Assembly (NCBI GenBank): GCA_022701365.1
Contig: JAKUHH010000156.1
Coordinates: 186,001-250,000, forward strand
Length of the DNA stretch: 64,000 nucleotides
Direction of reading: 5' to 3'
Source of the DNA: Mycocentrospora acerina
Taxonomy: Eukaryota; Ascomycota; Dothideomycetes; Pleosporales
Part shown: positions 43,301 to 54,712 of the stretch, one piece after another
How the letters are laid out: each line of letters starts with the position of its first letter
Position numbering within the stretch: the first letter of the stretch is position 1
Program-made: the position numbers and the translations under genes
Notes under the pieces: generated by a model
Seen by the model: only the letters and a program-made list of their open reading frames with translations
Database searches by the model: none
Told to the model about the DNA's origin: nothing

Positions 43301-45209
43301 GCATACGACCTCGCAATGGCACCCTTGTGACCGATGGGGTTGTCGGTATTGATCTCTTGCTTCCATTTGTTGCCTAATAAAGTGTAAGTAAAGGATCATG
43401 ATAAGCCGTAGCTTGAACGTCTGGTTGTATTCCGTCTTTATAGCTTAAAAACTTACTCAAAAAGTACAAACTGAGCTCCTTCACGCTACGCAAGCACTGC
43501 AGAGCCGAGTTCATATAACAAGTATTGCCCAAATTCGTAAGACCAACATGACCTCGAACCTTGCCATCTCGCCTTCTGGCCCGAGTAAGGGAGCTTCCAG
43601 TAGGGGTACTCCTGCCACTGTTGGGGTTGCTTTGTAGGCTCTTAGCAACATTGGTCTTGTTCTTGGCCTTGACAGTGTCAGATATGTATTCTCCATTTTC
43701 ATCATGCTCCTCAAGAACAATGACCTGATCTTGAGTGAGACCAGCACCAGAGAGGGTCAGTGACTCGTTGAATTCAGCATTTGCCTTTTCGTCTTTGCCA
43801 GTCACAATCTCGCGCTCGCTACCGTATGTGAGGCCGATGAAGCTAACCACGTCCATGGAGAGAGGAGGTCGTGTTAACGAGGGGGCAGCAGGAGATCCAT
43901 CGCGTGGCGAGGACTCTGGAGTTAACATGCCTGATTGCTGGGGCAGGGGCTGGGGCTGTGGTTGTGGTTGTGGCTCCTCAGAGGTAGCAGTAGCCAGTAT
44001 CCTCCACACGCGGACCTTGTTGCTGAGTTCGATGCTGGCTGCCTTCTTCGCGGTTTCGAGGAAGCTCACAAAGTTATCGCCCCTGCTAACGACAATCTTC
44101 TCTGCAGGTCTCACGTTCTCGACCGTGGTCGGTGGCGCTTTTCGCACCTTGCGGATGGTAAGGACGGGAGGGAAGAGCTCCCACTCGAAGTTCTCACTAC
44201 TCTTGTCCGGTACTGTGTTCTGCACATAGCGACGGATGACAGGGGAGCCTTCCTTGAGTCCGTACCAGCTGACAATCAGCTCCCAGGCTTTCACAGGCAG
44301 CACCTCAAAGTCCTGATGCATCTGGGAGCCCTTGCGCAGGGCGACAAAGTCCTCGCCGCTCTGGTCAGCCAGATCATCTGCCAGTGAGGCTGGGTCGACG
44401 AGCTCTGAGTTGTCAATGGGGCCGATGGGACCCTGCGTAGACTCTTTGCTGAAGCGCTCGGGGTTGTTGATGTTCTCCGACGTCCGCGCCCACACACGCT
44501 CCAGCCACTTCTCTGAGATGACATAGCCCTCCTGGCGGTCCTGGAGGTCTGCCTGCGTCATGGCCAGCACCATCTTGACCTGCTCGTCGAGGCTGGGCAC
44601 GTCTGGCACGCCTGGCCCGGCGGGAGGCGCGTCTGCCATGTCCACCGACGTCGCACGCGCGCTGCGCTGGGGGGCTGCGGAAGACAGCGGCTTGGTGGCG
44701 CGGGGGCTCGACTGGCCGCCGTTGGTGCGCGTGGACGGGGCGTCCATGTCCGTGTCGGCGTCGTCCATGTCCGAGTGCAGACGCTTGGCAGGCGACGACG
44801 CGCGCGGCGGCGGTCTCTTCTGCTGCTGCTCACCGTGCTCAGCGTCGGCCGTCATGGGGTCGGCGCTCTCGAGGCTGAGGTGGGCGTAGGCTTCGCTGGG
44901 GGAGCTGGGCCCGGCGTCGAGCACTTCGTCGTGCAGGTGCGGCGGGAGATAGCGCGGCGGGGAGGCGGAGGAGCGTCGTCGTTGCGGGGAGGAGTGAGGG
45001 GACCCTGCGGCAGCCCCTGCATGCGACGACGGCGGGAGAGTCTGCTGTGTGTCGGCTCGCCCGTCTGGCTGCGGCGATGGTGCGGAGCTGGCCGTCTTGC
45101 GTTTCTTGGTGGAGGCCGTCGTGGCGCTGGGGGAGCGAGCCTGCCGTGGAGCCGTTGCAGCTCCAAGACAGACGCACGAGAGGGGAGAGGCGGCGTCAGG
45201 CGGCGTCAC
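40399..45209 (-). CDS. UBP12: Ubiquitin C-terminal hydrolase, Ubp12/USP4-11-15 type (5' end unresolved)
   Basis: Three exons, 45209(or further)-43457, 43373-41127 and 41066-40399, give at least 1555 residues. Order: a disordered Ser/Pro-rich N-terminus with KKRKT; a DUSP domain (residues about 215-340) with AWELIVSWYGLKEGSPVIRRYV; a ubiquitin-like region; then the USP core with Cys box GLTNLGNTCYMNSALQCL, a long acidic/basic insertion, QQDSQEFLSWLVDALHEDL, zinc-binding CPQCSK and CSRCK, and His box GLGGGHYTATAQN, closing with the YNYND segment and AYLLFYRRRS. It cleaves ubiquitin from proteins; the yeast orthologue also acts on Rub1. The frame stays open upstream of the first in-frame ATG at 44855 to at least 45209 (GTG), so the true start is probably in an unseen upstream exon. 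Confidence 0.9.
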
Positions 45210-45737
45210 TGAAGCCCAAGGAAGCGGTCGGGCGGCGGTCTCTTCGCAGCGGGCGGTGGCGAGGCGGAGGAGAGGTGGGTAGCCGCGACTATGGCCGCGA
45301 AAAAGAGCGAAGGGCGGTCAAGGCTGCTTGCGATGCGCCGTCGTCACTTTCAGTGCTTCTCCAGCCCTACACAAATAAGCGAAAGCACGGCCCTGGCACC
45401 GCTGCCCTTCGCCCTTCAACCATACAAAGCGCATGCCCGTGTGCTTTGCAGCCAGTCAGCCTGAGCCTTGCATGTAGGCCCTCTCCACGTGTCTGGCCAC
45501 ACCTTGTCCCCCGCTCCAGATGCCTCTCTCCAGGCTCAGGTCCATGCCCGCTGCACAGCATCACAAAGTCTCCATGGGAAACACCTCCAGCATCACTGGG
45601 CTTGATTGTATTTATTGCATGTCTTTTTATAGAATAGCCTCCGTGAACACGCTCCTCACATGATTAACAAGGCGCAGACAGCTGGCCATGTGAGTGGCCA
45701 TTTGGCACCTTGCGATGCGCGAATGCTCCTCGTAGAG
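45210..45737. other. Upstream region of the deubiquitinase gene
   Basis: About 530 bp between two minus-strand genes. The deubiquitinase frame remains open without ATG up to a TGA near 45330, then no clear continuation. A missing first exon may lie here, with an acceptor-like TTCAG at about 45210-45214. I cannot place it reliably. Confidence 0.45.
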
Positions 45738-47551
45738 TTACTTGGATCTATTATTGTTCAGCCACGCAAAGGCAGACGCTCCTCCCACGGGATTTGCAGA
45801 CCGCGACTTTGGCAGCGTGGCAGCATTTTCTTTTGATTTGTCTCCCAAAGCCAACCTCTTCAGCGGCAGCGACGTCGAATCTATGGAGATCAATTCACCC
45901 TCATCCCTTCTCTTCCCTTCGTCGAAGAACCGAGACTGCCCACTCGCCGGCAATGGATTAGACGCCGACAGAGTACGCGTGGCAGACCTCATAGGCTTCA
46001 ACACCTTTATCCCAGTATCACGTCGTTGGCTGCTTGGACTTGAGCTTGAGGTTTTACCCACATTGGCCCAGTCCAGGGAGCTAGCCATTGTCTTCTCAGG
46101 AGCGTCGCGTCGCCAACTGTTCAGCAGCGCCGGCGAAGCGTTCGATTGCGGAAGTACACTGACAGGACTCATGTCTGGTGCGCCTCCCTGATCAGCACGT
46201 ACCGATGTGGCCAGGCCGAGGTAAGGACGCTGTTCACGACTCCTGCGGCCGCTTGAACTGCCATCATCCGAGCTGCCTGCAGTATGAGTACCATTTGGTT
46301 TAACCGTAGTCGACTGAGGTTCATGAGCAGAGATACCAGCAGAACGCCCGGTTCCGGACTTCAACTTTGATGCCTCGTTCACCATGTTTTCTGTCATGGC
46401 TGTCGTTTTCACGGTGGCACATGACTGACTATTTGTGAATAGGGACTTGAAAGTACGATCGTCTTCAGGTCGCACAAGAGGAATTTGAAGCTTACTGCCA
46501 TCGTCGTCATAGAGCGTCAGCTGATTCGAAGAGAAAAGTACGTCGGCATTGTGGGCTCGAAGCATGTCACTACCAAGAAAGATCTGGATGGCCTTGGAGC
46601 TGGCTCCTTCGCCGTTACCATCAACGATAGTGAATTCGACGTTTACTAAGGGAAGCTGTGGAGCAGGACTGTTTGGTCGGGATGATCCCGTGACAGGCAC
46701 TGCCTCGGGTAGGTATACCGGAAGTTTGATCCTGCGAGTGCCGTCCTCGCCCTCGATTATCTGATCCATGATCCCAAGATGCTCGACTAGCTGAACATTT
46801 ATGTGTGACGTGAAAGAGCCAGAGCACACGGCTACATAGAGAAGGGTATCGTGCTTGAAATTGGTATTGAGCCAACAGCGTATGATGGCAGGAACGGGGC
46901 CCAGTATGAACAAACCAGGCGCCAGGCCTGGCGGTTCTACTGGCGTTATTGGGCCTAGTCCTGTGAGGCTATTTGCACGTCCAGATGTCGCTGAATATAC
47001 AGAATGGCCCGTTGAACTCTGCCTCCCATCTGACTTGTGTGAATAGCTCCGCTCGCTCATGAGATGGCCACCCATGCCGCTGCCAGTCCGGGCTATGAGG
47101 TCGAGTGAAGATCGTGAGGCATGCGCCCAGTGGCCATGATTGGCTGTCTCGTCAAACCGAACACTATTGGCACGCGACGTTGCTCCTATGCGACGGGGTT
47201 CGTCATCGCCGTCAAGCTGGAGGCCGCCAATCAGGTTGCTCGAATGTCCGTCAAAATGGGAGAAGTGCTCTGCCGTCGGCTGCTGCAGGGGAACTGGACC
47301 ATGTCAGCCGCGGCTACAAAAATAAAAAAGAGTAATAGAGCCGTACCTTGCTGTGGGGTCCCACCCAACACAGACGGGAAAGGCGAGGAGGTTCCCCAGA
47401 CATTTTTCAGGCGCGAGTCGTCGTCCTGCTTTCGCTCAAGGCGACAAACGCGGTCCGAGAGCTCGGCTTGATTCTGTTGCACACGGAGCATGTCGCTTTG
47501 GAAGCGCCAAAACTCCTCCCTAGGCTGAAAGGCTACACTCTCTGGATCCAT
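45738..47551 (-). CDS. Ddi1-like retropepsin-fold protein, catalytic Asp replaced
   Basis: Exon 1, 47551-47347, and exon 2, 47293-45738, give 586 residues. Residues 1-68 form a short conserved-looking helix block (MDPESVAFQPREEFWRFQSD, coiled-coil-like). The core at about 205-340 resembles the Ddi1 retropepsin: VAVCSGSFTSHINVQLVEHL aligns in length and pattern with the Ddi1 active-site loop, and FLGSDMLRAHNADVLFSSN matches its GLDMLKRH segment, followed by QLTLYDDDG. At the place of the catalytic Asp of D-S/T-G there is Cys225. The C-terminal 250 residues are disordered. A fold match with lost protease activity is my inference; without the Asp it may be a binding protein. It is a conserved-looking gene, not a pseudogene, as the long frame is intact. 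Confidence 0.75.
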
Positions 47552-48272
47552 CCCTCATCCCTTGGCAAGAGCGCTCAATAAAGAGTCTCCCTCCCACGCT
47601 TGCTCGTCTACCAGCGACACCCCAGACGTGCGGAAACGCCGTTAAATTCCACAAATCCGTTGATCTGCTTCTCGTTCTCTCAGTAGTATTACTGTGCGTC
47701 TGATGCTTCGGTGTGCGTAGACTGGAGTGCGACCTCTCGGGAGTGGGGTATATCGTTGACGCTTTCAGGAGCCAGATCAAACTGATGCTGGTAGAAGGTG
47801 CACAGGCAAAATGATTGCAGAAGTAGATCAGGATGTCCAAAAGGGAGGTTAGGACCTTGGAAACGTTGGTTTACAGGGAATTGTTTGATGTGGAAAGTGC
47901 GATGGAACAAACGTATGGAACCGAGTCACAAGTGTCAGAGCTGAAATTTGCAAGCCCAGGGCAATCGAGGCTGAAGTGGGCAACACGTGGTCAGATCAAA
48001 AGAAAGAGTGGTGTCGGAACTGCAGTAATGTGTTTTGTTTGATTTGGTGTCCTGGGAAGGGGAGTTTCGCCGCAGGTACGCATCACGAAGTCTAGCGTGT
48101 TTATGGATTGCTTCTGATTGGGCAAGCGTGAATCCGAACGCGATGCCCCACCATGCCCCATGCCCCATGTCTCATCTACTTCTACTTGTACTTCTATCTT
48201 CTTTACAAATACCCTCAATCTCCTATGCATATATGCCCGATGTTTTCGTAGATTAAGTAGTCAAGGATGCAT
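47552..48272. other. Intergenic region, Ddi1-like gene to esterase
   Basis: About 720 bp between two minus-strand genes. It contains ATGCCCC-type repeats at about 48144-48172 (on the plus strand) and nothing I can call a gene. Confidence 0.5.
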
Positions 48273-49300
48273 TCATTTCAATGCTTTTGAGTTTTCCCAT
48301 GCATTCCAGGCAACTTCATCGTTCCAGCCTGGCAATACCGTAGATAGCTTCTCTGGCGTCTGGTCAGGCCATGTCTCTCCGATTACCTTTATTGTCTCGC
48401 GAAAAAGGATATCGTAGCCTGCAGGATGAAGGTGTAGTCCTGCATATTTGATTAGTAATGGAGATCTCGACTTGTGTAATACTTTTGCACCATACCGTCG
48501 TACATGAGTTCAACCAAGCGTTCGTTTTGTGGTATTTCCAGGGATCCGGGTACCGGTTCTCCGGTTTTCCAAGCATTCAAGTCAAACTTTGCTTCCTCAA
48601 TGAACGCCTTCCAAAGATTGACTACTGGGACTTGGAATTTAGACGCCACCTCACAGGCTGCGTCAGCATATTGCTTTGTTGTAGCAGCCACACGGGATAC
48701 ACGGGTATATCCGCTCGACTGATCCCTCGGCCACCAAAGGTGCTCATTGATCGGAGGAGGAGCGATTAGAATGATACGGGGATTGTGGGCCACTATTAGT
48801 GGGTGAGTGATGATCTTCTCTAGATTGGCCTTGTACTCGTCCAGCGGAACGTGCTGCTTGTTTGGAGCATCTGGTAGGGATGAATCATTGGCTCCAAAAA
48901 AGATGGTCTGACGGCGTCAGTCAGCTGCGCCTGTGTCTTGGAAAGGGTGCCATACTAGGAAGCGGATTTTAGCCACCTCGGGTGAGGGTACGATGCTTGG
49001 TAATACTTGGAGAGCTTGGCGGGTGTTGTAGCCGCTGGAATAGTCTTCAGTGTTGCTCGAGGAGATGGACTACTGTATGAAACTACCTGAATCCGCGATT
49101 GACAATGTCAAGCTTTCGTATGTATGCTGATGTAACAATTAGCCCTCTCTTTTTAAATTCCGAGAGCACAGAGAGCACCCCAACTTACCTGCCTGTAGCA
49201 CCGAGGAGAAGCCACGCTGTTCGTTGAATGAGTCCTGGGTGATGGAGTCTCCAAAAAGGAAGAACTGCTCGTATAGTGCAGGCTGTGATGCTGTGAACAT
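48273..49300 (-). CDS. SGNH/GDSL esterase (isoamyl acetate-hydrolysing type)
   Basis: Five exons, 49300-49189, 49126-49087, 49034-48956, 48907-48496 and 48439-48273, give 269 residues. Motifs of the SGNH fold appear in order: block I LFGDSITQDSF with the nucleophile Ser, block II VNRGFSGYNTRQAL, block III FFGANDSSLP with the Asn, and block V LHLHPAGYDIL with the catalytic Asp/His area (GLHLHPAG). This matches the Iah1-like branch of fungal esterases, which hydrolyse short acetate esters such as isoamyl acetate. There is no signal peptide, so an intracellular enzyme is likely. Start was set at 49300 because an upstream ATG next to a GTAAGT donor would not give a compatible phase. It is divergent from the CLC gene. 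Confidence 0.88.
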
Positions 49301-50005
49301 GAACACCCCATGAATGTTGGGCCGGAAAAACTTACCATGCTGATTTGTGACTGACAGGCGAAGCGCACCAAAAGACAGATTCCAAAAGTAGAGACAAGAT
49401 GGACAATCAATTTCCCATCAACCTTGACCTCCCCAACCCCACCATCGCCTCGCGCGCTATCAGACTGCGGGCTTTCCTTTTTTGGGAAACTGACTCGGAT
49501 GCACTTGCCTTGGACCCTGACTGAAACCGAATCGTCATCGCGTGCTGCCCAGGAGGATCACGCGCTGCAACCGCCGAAGGTCAACCGCCGAAGGTTGACC
49601 GCCAACACAGTCGGGCGCCCCTGTGACGGCAGCAAAAACAAAGTCCAACTGCGGGGCGTGTGGTTCTTTCGGCGCTGCTGCTTGCATATGCAGTGCATGG
49701 TTTCAGGTGCAGATTACGCGTGAATTTGCTCGAAAAAAAAACATGCGTTTGTGAATCGTGAGGCGTCTTGGACTGTATCATGGCTATCTTGTATCATGGT
49801 ACAACTACACAGCCAAGCGACGATCAGTTGGCCGCCGGGTGGGTCAGCCACAGTGCCCCCAGACATGAGACCTCCACAGCGCTACCCTCTCTCCTGACAG
49901 ATGACCTGTGGAGCTGCCTTGTGTAGGCGGCGGGCCTTTGTTCACGCGTACTAATAGCCCGTCAGCCCGCCCTCTCCCCGGCCGTCCGTCACAGCCGCAG
50001 CCACT
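49301..50005. other. Divergent intergenic region, esterase/CLC
   Basis: About 700 bp. The only structured element I see is the direct/inverted repeat at 49568-49600. A short open frame at 49424-49723 has no recognisable content. Confidence 0.6.
49568..49600. repeat. Tandem 14-mer overlapping a perfect inverted repeat
   Basis: CAACCGCCGAAGGT occurs twice in tandem at 49568-49581 and 49582-49595. Across the junction, GGTCAACC-GCCGAA-GGTTGACC (49579-49600) is an 8-bp perfect inverted repeat with a 6-base spacer. This looks like a strong candidate binding site between the divergent genes. Confidence 0.7.
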
Positions 50006-52917
50006 ATGCCAAAGTCTATGAGGTCGTTCCGGAGTGTCGACGACTTTGACAACGACGACTACGACGCCGCCGAGCAGCGCGAGCGCGATGACACCATCAG
50101 CAGCGCAACACCGACGTCGCCCACGTCCACATTCCGCCCCCTGCGCTCCCTGCGCACTTCTGACCACGATCTCTCGAGGTCACGGGACAACCTGACGGAG
50201 CGTACGAGCCTGCTGGGGCACCGCCATGGGCAGCTCGACCGCTCCTATGTGAGCATGCCTCCGAGTGTGCCCGGCACTCCACGGCCCGGCACCAAGCGCC
50301 ACAACTCGCAGCTGCCAACCAGCTCGCGGATGCGGCAGAGCAGAGCCGGGTCCTTCAGCCAGGGCTTCAGCCAGCGGCTGGTAAACGCGCTGGGTGAGCG
50401 GGGGGAGGCTCTCGAGGAGAGCATGCACTCGGCCAAGGCATCTCTCTGGCAGGACAACCGCGTGTGGTACGACCAGTTCACGTCAACGGACTGGGTGCAC
50501 GACAACATTGCAGATGCCTACCGTGTCAAGGCCCTCCGCAGCCGCAAAGACCTCAGAGGCCGTCTGGCAGCTTGGTTTGACGGGGCCCAGGGCTGGATCC
50601 TGGTGGCCCTCATCGGCGTGCTCACGGCCATCTGTGCCTACCTGGTCAACACCACCGAGACGACACTGTTCGACCTCAAGCAAGGTCATTGCACGACGCG
50701 GTGGACCAAGAGCAGGAAGTCTTGCTGTAACGGGGCAACCATCTGTGATGAATGGGTCCACTGGTCAAAGGTCATCCGCACTGACCGACTGGACGATGTG
50801 CACACGCAGTATGCCTTCTTCGTTTTTTCCGTCATTGCTCTCTCCGTGGCATCATGTCTTTTGACCCTGACAACCAAAACCGTCATTCCCTCGGCCATTT
50901 CGCTTGCAACGCTTGATGAGAACCTGGCCGCAGAGGTGCGTAGCAACACAGATAGCGACGAGGAAGACCGTAAACGTAGCATCAGTCCTGGATCGAGATT
51001 TCAAGAGGCTCAGCTTCGACCACCCATGGTCTACTATTCTGCTGCCGGGAGTGGCGTGGCTGAAGTAAAGGTCATCCTGAGCGGCTTCGTGCTTCACGGT
51101 TACCTTGGACTGCGCACCCTCATCATCAAAACCATTGCTCTCATCCTAAGCGTTGCCTCTGGCCTCAGCCTTGGTAAGGAAGGCCCCTACGTCCACATCT
51201 CGACATGCATTGGAAACATTGCATGTCGTATCTTCTCCAAATATCGAAACAATGACGGCAAGCGCCGAGAGATGCTGAGCGCTGCAGCTGCTAGCGGCGT
51301 TGCAGTGGCCTTTGGTGCTCCTATCGGTGGTGTGTTGTTCAGCTTGGAGGAAGTCAGCTACTACTTTCCGTCCAAGACATTGTTCAGAACCTTTTTCTGT
51401 TGCATTGTAAGTTATATCGCACACTCTAGTTGCAAAGCTAATACAATCACAGGCTGCTGCACTATCCCTCAAGTTCTTGGATCCTTACGGCACAAAGAAG
51501 ATTGTGCTCTTCGAAGTCCGTTACCATTTGGACTGGAAGTTCTTCGAACTGATCACATTCATCTTTACAGGCGCCGTTGGTGGTGTACTGGGCGCCCTCT
51601 TTATCAAGGCATCTCGCATTTGGGCGCGCACATTCCGCCGCATACCGATCATCAAGAAGCACCCGCTACTTGAAGTCATCCTTGTGGCTCTAGTCACTGG
51701 GCTCGTCAGCTTCTGGAACCGGTACACGAAACTCCCGGTCACTGAACTTCTGTTTGAGCTAGCAAGTCCATGCGATACTTACTCAACATCAGGCGATGGA
51801 TTGTGTCCCACAGCTGAACACATTCCCAGCGTACTGTGGGTTATTTTTGTTGCCTTTGTAATCAAGGCCAGTTTGACTGTTGTCACATTCGGTATCAAGG
51901 TGCCAGCTGGCATCTACGTGCCGTCCATGGTTGTAGGTGGCCTTGCGGGACGTTTCATCGGTCACGTTGTTCAACTGTTTGCGCTCCGCTATCATAATCT
52001 CGGTCTGTTCGGGAACTGCACCCCCGAGGGTCCTCCAGGATCTTGTGTCGTTCCAGGTGTCTACGCCATGGTGGCTGCCGGCGCGACCATGACAGGCGTC
52101 ACAAGACTGACCATTACCTTGGCCGTCATCCTCTTCGAGCTCACCGGCAGTCTAGACCACGTCCTCCCCTTCTCCCTTGGAATCCTAGTCTCCAAATGGG
52201 TGGCCGATGCCATTGAGCCCCTCAGTATCTACGACCTCCTTACAGACATGAACTCATACCCCTTCCTCGACAACAAAGTTCGCCCCATCTTCACCTCTGA
52301 GCTCGGCGACATTACTCCCCGCGTTCGTCGCGACCGCATCATCGACATTTCCGAAGAAGCCCTCATCGCCGCCCCCGAGCTCCGCGAAAAGCAACGTCTC
52401 CTCCAGATGGCAGGAGAACTTGATGGCGGACTTCCCATTCTCAAACACGGCGTCCTCGTCGGTCTCATTCCCGCTCCAGATCTTGAATTCGCACTGGACA
52501 AACTGGACAATGAGGATAACACGCTCTGCCTCATGTCGCCGCAGGTGGACTGGGCCGCGGGACGGGAACCCCACAATGAAAACGACGAACACGCCATGGA
52601 CTACGACCCCAGCGACTTCACCCCGTACATCGACCCTGCACCCGTAGCGCTCGACGTGCACTCCCCAATGGACCTAGTGTACGAATGTTTTGTCAAGTTG
52701 GGGCTGAGGTATATTTGCGTGCTGAGAGATGGAAAGTACGCTGGCTTGGTAAGTTGTTGCTACTGCTATCCTATTCTTCTTTTTCCTCATCCTCCTCCTC
52801 CTCCATAACATGAGAATCACGAAACTAACTCTACAATGTAAATAGGTGCACAAAAAGTCCTTTGTCAAGTACATGAAGGAGCTCGAAACCAACGAGAAGA
52901 AGGCGCATCGCAACTAA
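50006..52917 (+). CDS. CLC-type chloride/proton exchanger (CLC-3 branch)
   Basis: Exons 50006-51406, 51453-52748 and 52846-52917 give 922 residues. The N-terminal 190 residues are soluble and disordered. The membrane domain carries GSGVAEVKVILSGF (the selectivity-loop position, GSGIPE in most CLCs), GKEGPYVH with the gating Glu392, and FSLEEVSYYFPSKTL, where Glu449 sits at the spacing (57 residues) of the proton glutamate of CLC-5. Both glutamates present suggests a Cl-/H+ antiporter rather than a channel. GIKVPAGIYVPSM and TGVTRLTITLAVILFEL follow, then two CBS domains at about 640-920. These act in endosome, Golgi or vacuole membranes. The cytosolic tail after the final intron is short. Confidence 0.93.
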
Positions 52918-53954
52918 GCTGCGATGAAGATGAAGTGTCCAGCTAGCTCCCTTTTTTGTGTTGGATGATTCTCTTCCTTTTTTCTTTTCGGCTTGCATCT
53001 GCATATCCATTTTTTTTCCCAACCGCGGCGTTTTTTGTAAAGTTATTTTCAGCGTCATCATTATTATCATCATCATCATCGAATTCAGGCCATTGCGGGT
53101 TGAGCTGGGGTTTTTATTCTTTTATTCTAGCTGATCTGTGTTTTTTTGTCGCGGTGTATGATTTGGAGTAGTTTTTTCCCCTTCTGCTTTTTTTTCTTCT
53201 TTGGCTCGCATAAAGAAGGGGCGTTTTTTTGAAGATTTACTACACCTGCAAAGGAGGGAGTCACAGAGAATTTTACTACTGCCGGTAGACAATATATGGA
53301 TGGATTTTGGATTGATCGATTGATTGATTGATTGATTGAATGATTGATTCCTTCGCAAGCAGATTTTTGCCGTCCTCACTACAACTAGTTTCACTCGGAC
53401 GCGTGTGAGGAGGATAGAAGAAAGAAGGAAGAATGTTATTCGTTTTCATTGGTATCGTCGCAAAATAATCCCCCTGTTCGTGATTATAAAATACATGGGT
53501 AATCAAACCAAACGCCGTATTCATGCTTTGCCTGAACACCCGAGAAACGCCAAATTATGGGGGAGGGAGCTGGTGACTTGCTCAAAGTAGCGCCTTTGTC
53601 TGAGCAGACAAAGTAAACCTGGGACAACATGGCGCATTGACAATGTTTGGATATCTCATAGCGAGGAAGAAGAAGTGAGTGGGGTTGTCTGGACAGCCTC
53701 AGTCCGCAGTCTCGACTGTGTCGCTGTCGTTGGCGATAGAAAACAAGCGATCGACCGTGTGCCTGGGACTAGATCCATGTCTCCACGAGGATGCAGGTAT
53801 ACAGAGCTCTTTCTAGGAAGGACTAGGATAAAGACTGCGGCGACAATGACGACGGCAATGACCTAATAGCGCAGGGTTCAGCAACTGCGCACCAAACAAC
53901 CCATGCAACTCAAGACAGCGCTCTTTCCGTATGTAGTAGTGTCACCGCGCCAGA
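52918..53954. other. Convergent intergenic region, CLC/NC2-alpha
   Basis: About 1 kb, T-rich near the CLC 3' end, with a (GATT)n repeat at 53309-53350. Open frames are short and unrecognisable. I see no gene. Confidence 0.55.
53309..53350 (+). repeat. (GATT)n microsatellite
   Basis: About ten GATT/GATC/GAAT units. Confidence 0.9.
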
Positions 53955-54712
53955 TCAAAATTCGTCGTCGTCGTCAGTCTTCTTCTTCCTCCGCCCTGGC
54001 GTCTTCCTCTTCTTACCCTCTGCGTCTCCAGGGTCCTCGCTCTTTTCTGGGGCGTCGGCGACTTTGCTCACAATGTCGTTGAGGAAGTCGAATTGCTCGT
54101 TCTTGGTAATGGCCTGCTTGAGGTGGATTGCGCCGACGCGCTTCGAGTTGCGCGACTTTGCTTCTGCAGCTGCGCGCGAGACGAGAGAGATCATGAAGAG
54201 CTCGAGTGCCTTGGCTGGGGTGACGTTAGCGCGGTGTTGAGGCGAGGGGAGGAGATGGAATGGCAAGGGAGTGGGCGTGACGTACACACAACAACAGGCG
54301 TGACCTGGGCCACCTTGCCCACGTCGTCGTCGGCCTGCATGATGCGCTTTATGCGGGCGACGGGGAAGTGGTTCTTGATGACAATGTTCTGGGCGGCGGG
54401 GGGCAGTGTGGACGCGCCGGGCATGGCGCCGTTGTGGGCAAAGTCGGGCAGCTTGCCCATGGACATGAGCGGCGCGTCAGGCAGGTAATCCGCGTCGGAC
54501 ATGGGCTCCTCCTTCTTGACGCCGCGGGGCATGGCGGGCGGCGACTCCGGGGCACGGGGGCTCGAAGGCGGCGAGGAAAGGGGGGACGACGTGGCGCGTG
54601 GGTGGTGGCCTGTCGAGGCCGGGGGAAGGGGCGCGTGTGCAGCGGGGGCAGTCGCGTCGAGGGGGCGGGCAGGGGCGGAGGCGCGAGAGGGTGCAGAGCG
54701 GCGGGCGGCCAT
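53955..54712 (-). CDS. BUR6: NC2-alpha (DRAP1/Bur6) histone-fold corepressor
   Basis: Exons 54712-54286 and 54214-53955 give 228 residues; a GTACGT donor and a phase-1 junction restore TPVVVSKALELF. The N-terminal 105 residues are Ala/Pro/Ser-rich and disordered, longer than in yeast. The histone-fold core at about 115-200 reads HFPVARIKRIMQADDDVGKV, then ALELFMISLVSRAAAEAKSR and RVGAIHLKQAITKNEQFDFL, matching NC2-alpha. The C-terminus is a basic-acidic tail. NC2-alpha pairs with NC2-beta, binds TBP on promoters and represses or tunes transcription initiation. An alternative would be another CBF/NF-Y family subunit (for example Dpb4-type partners), but the sequence around NKEQFDFL is NC2-like. 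Confidence 0.88.
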
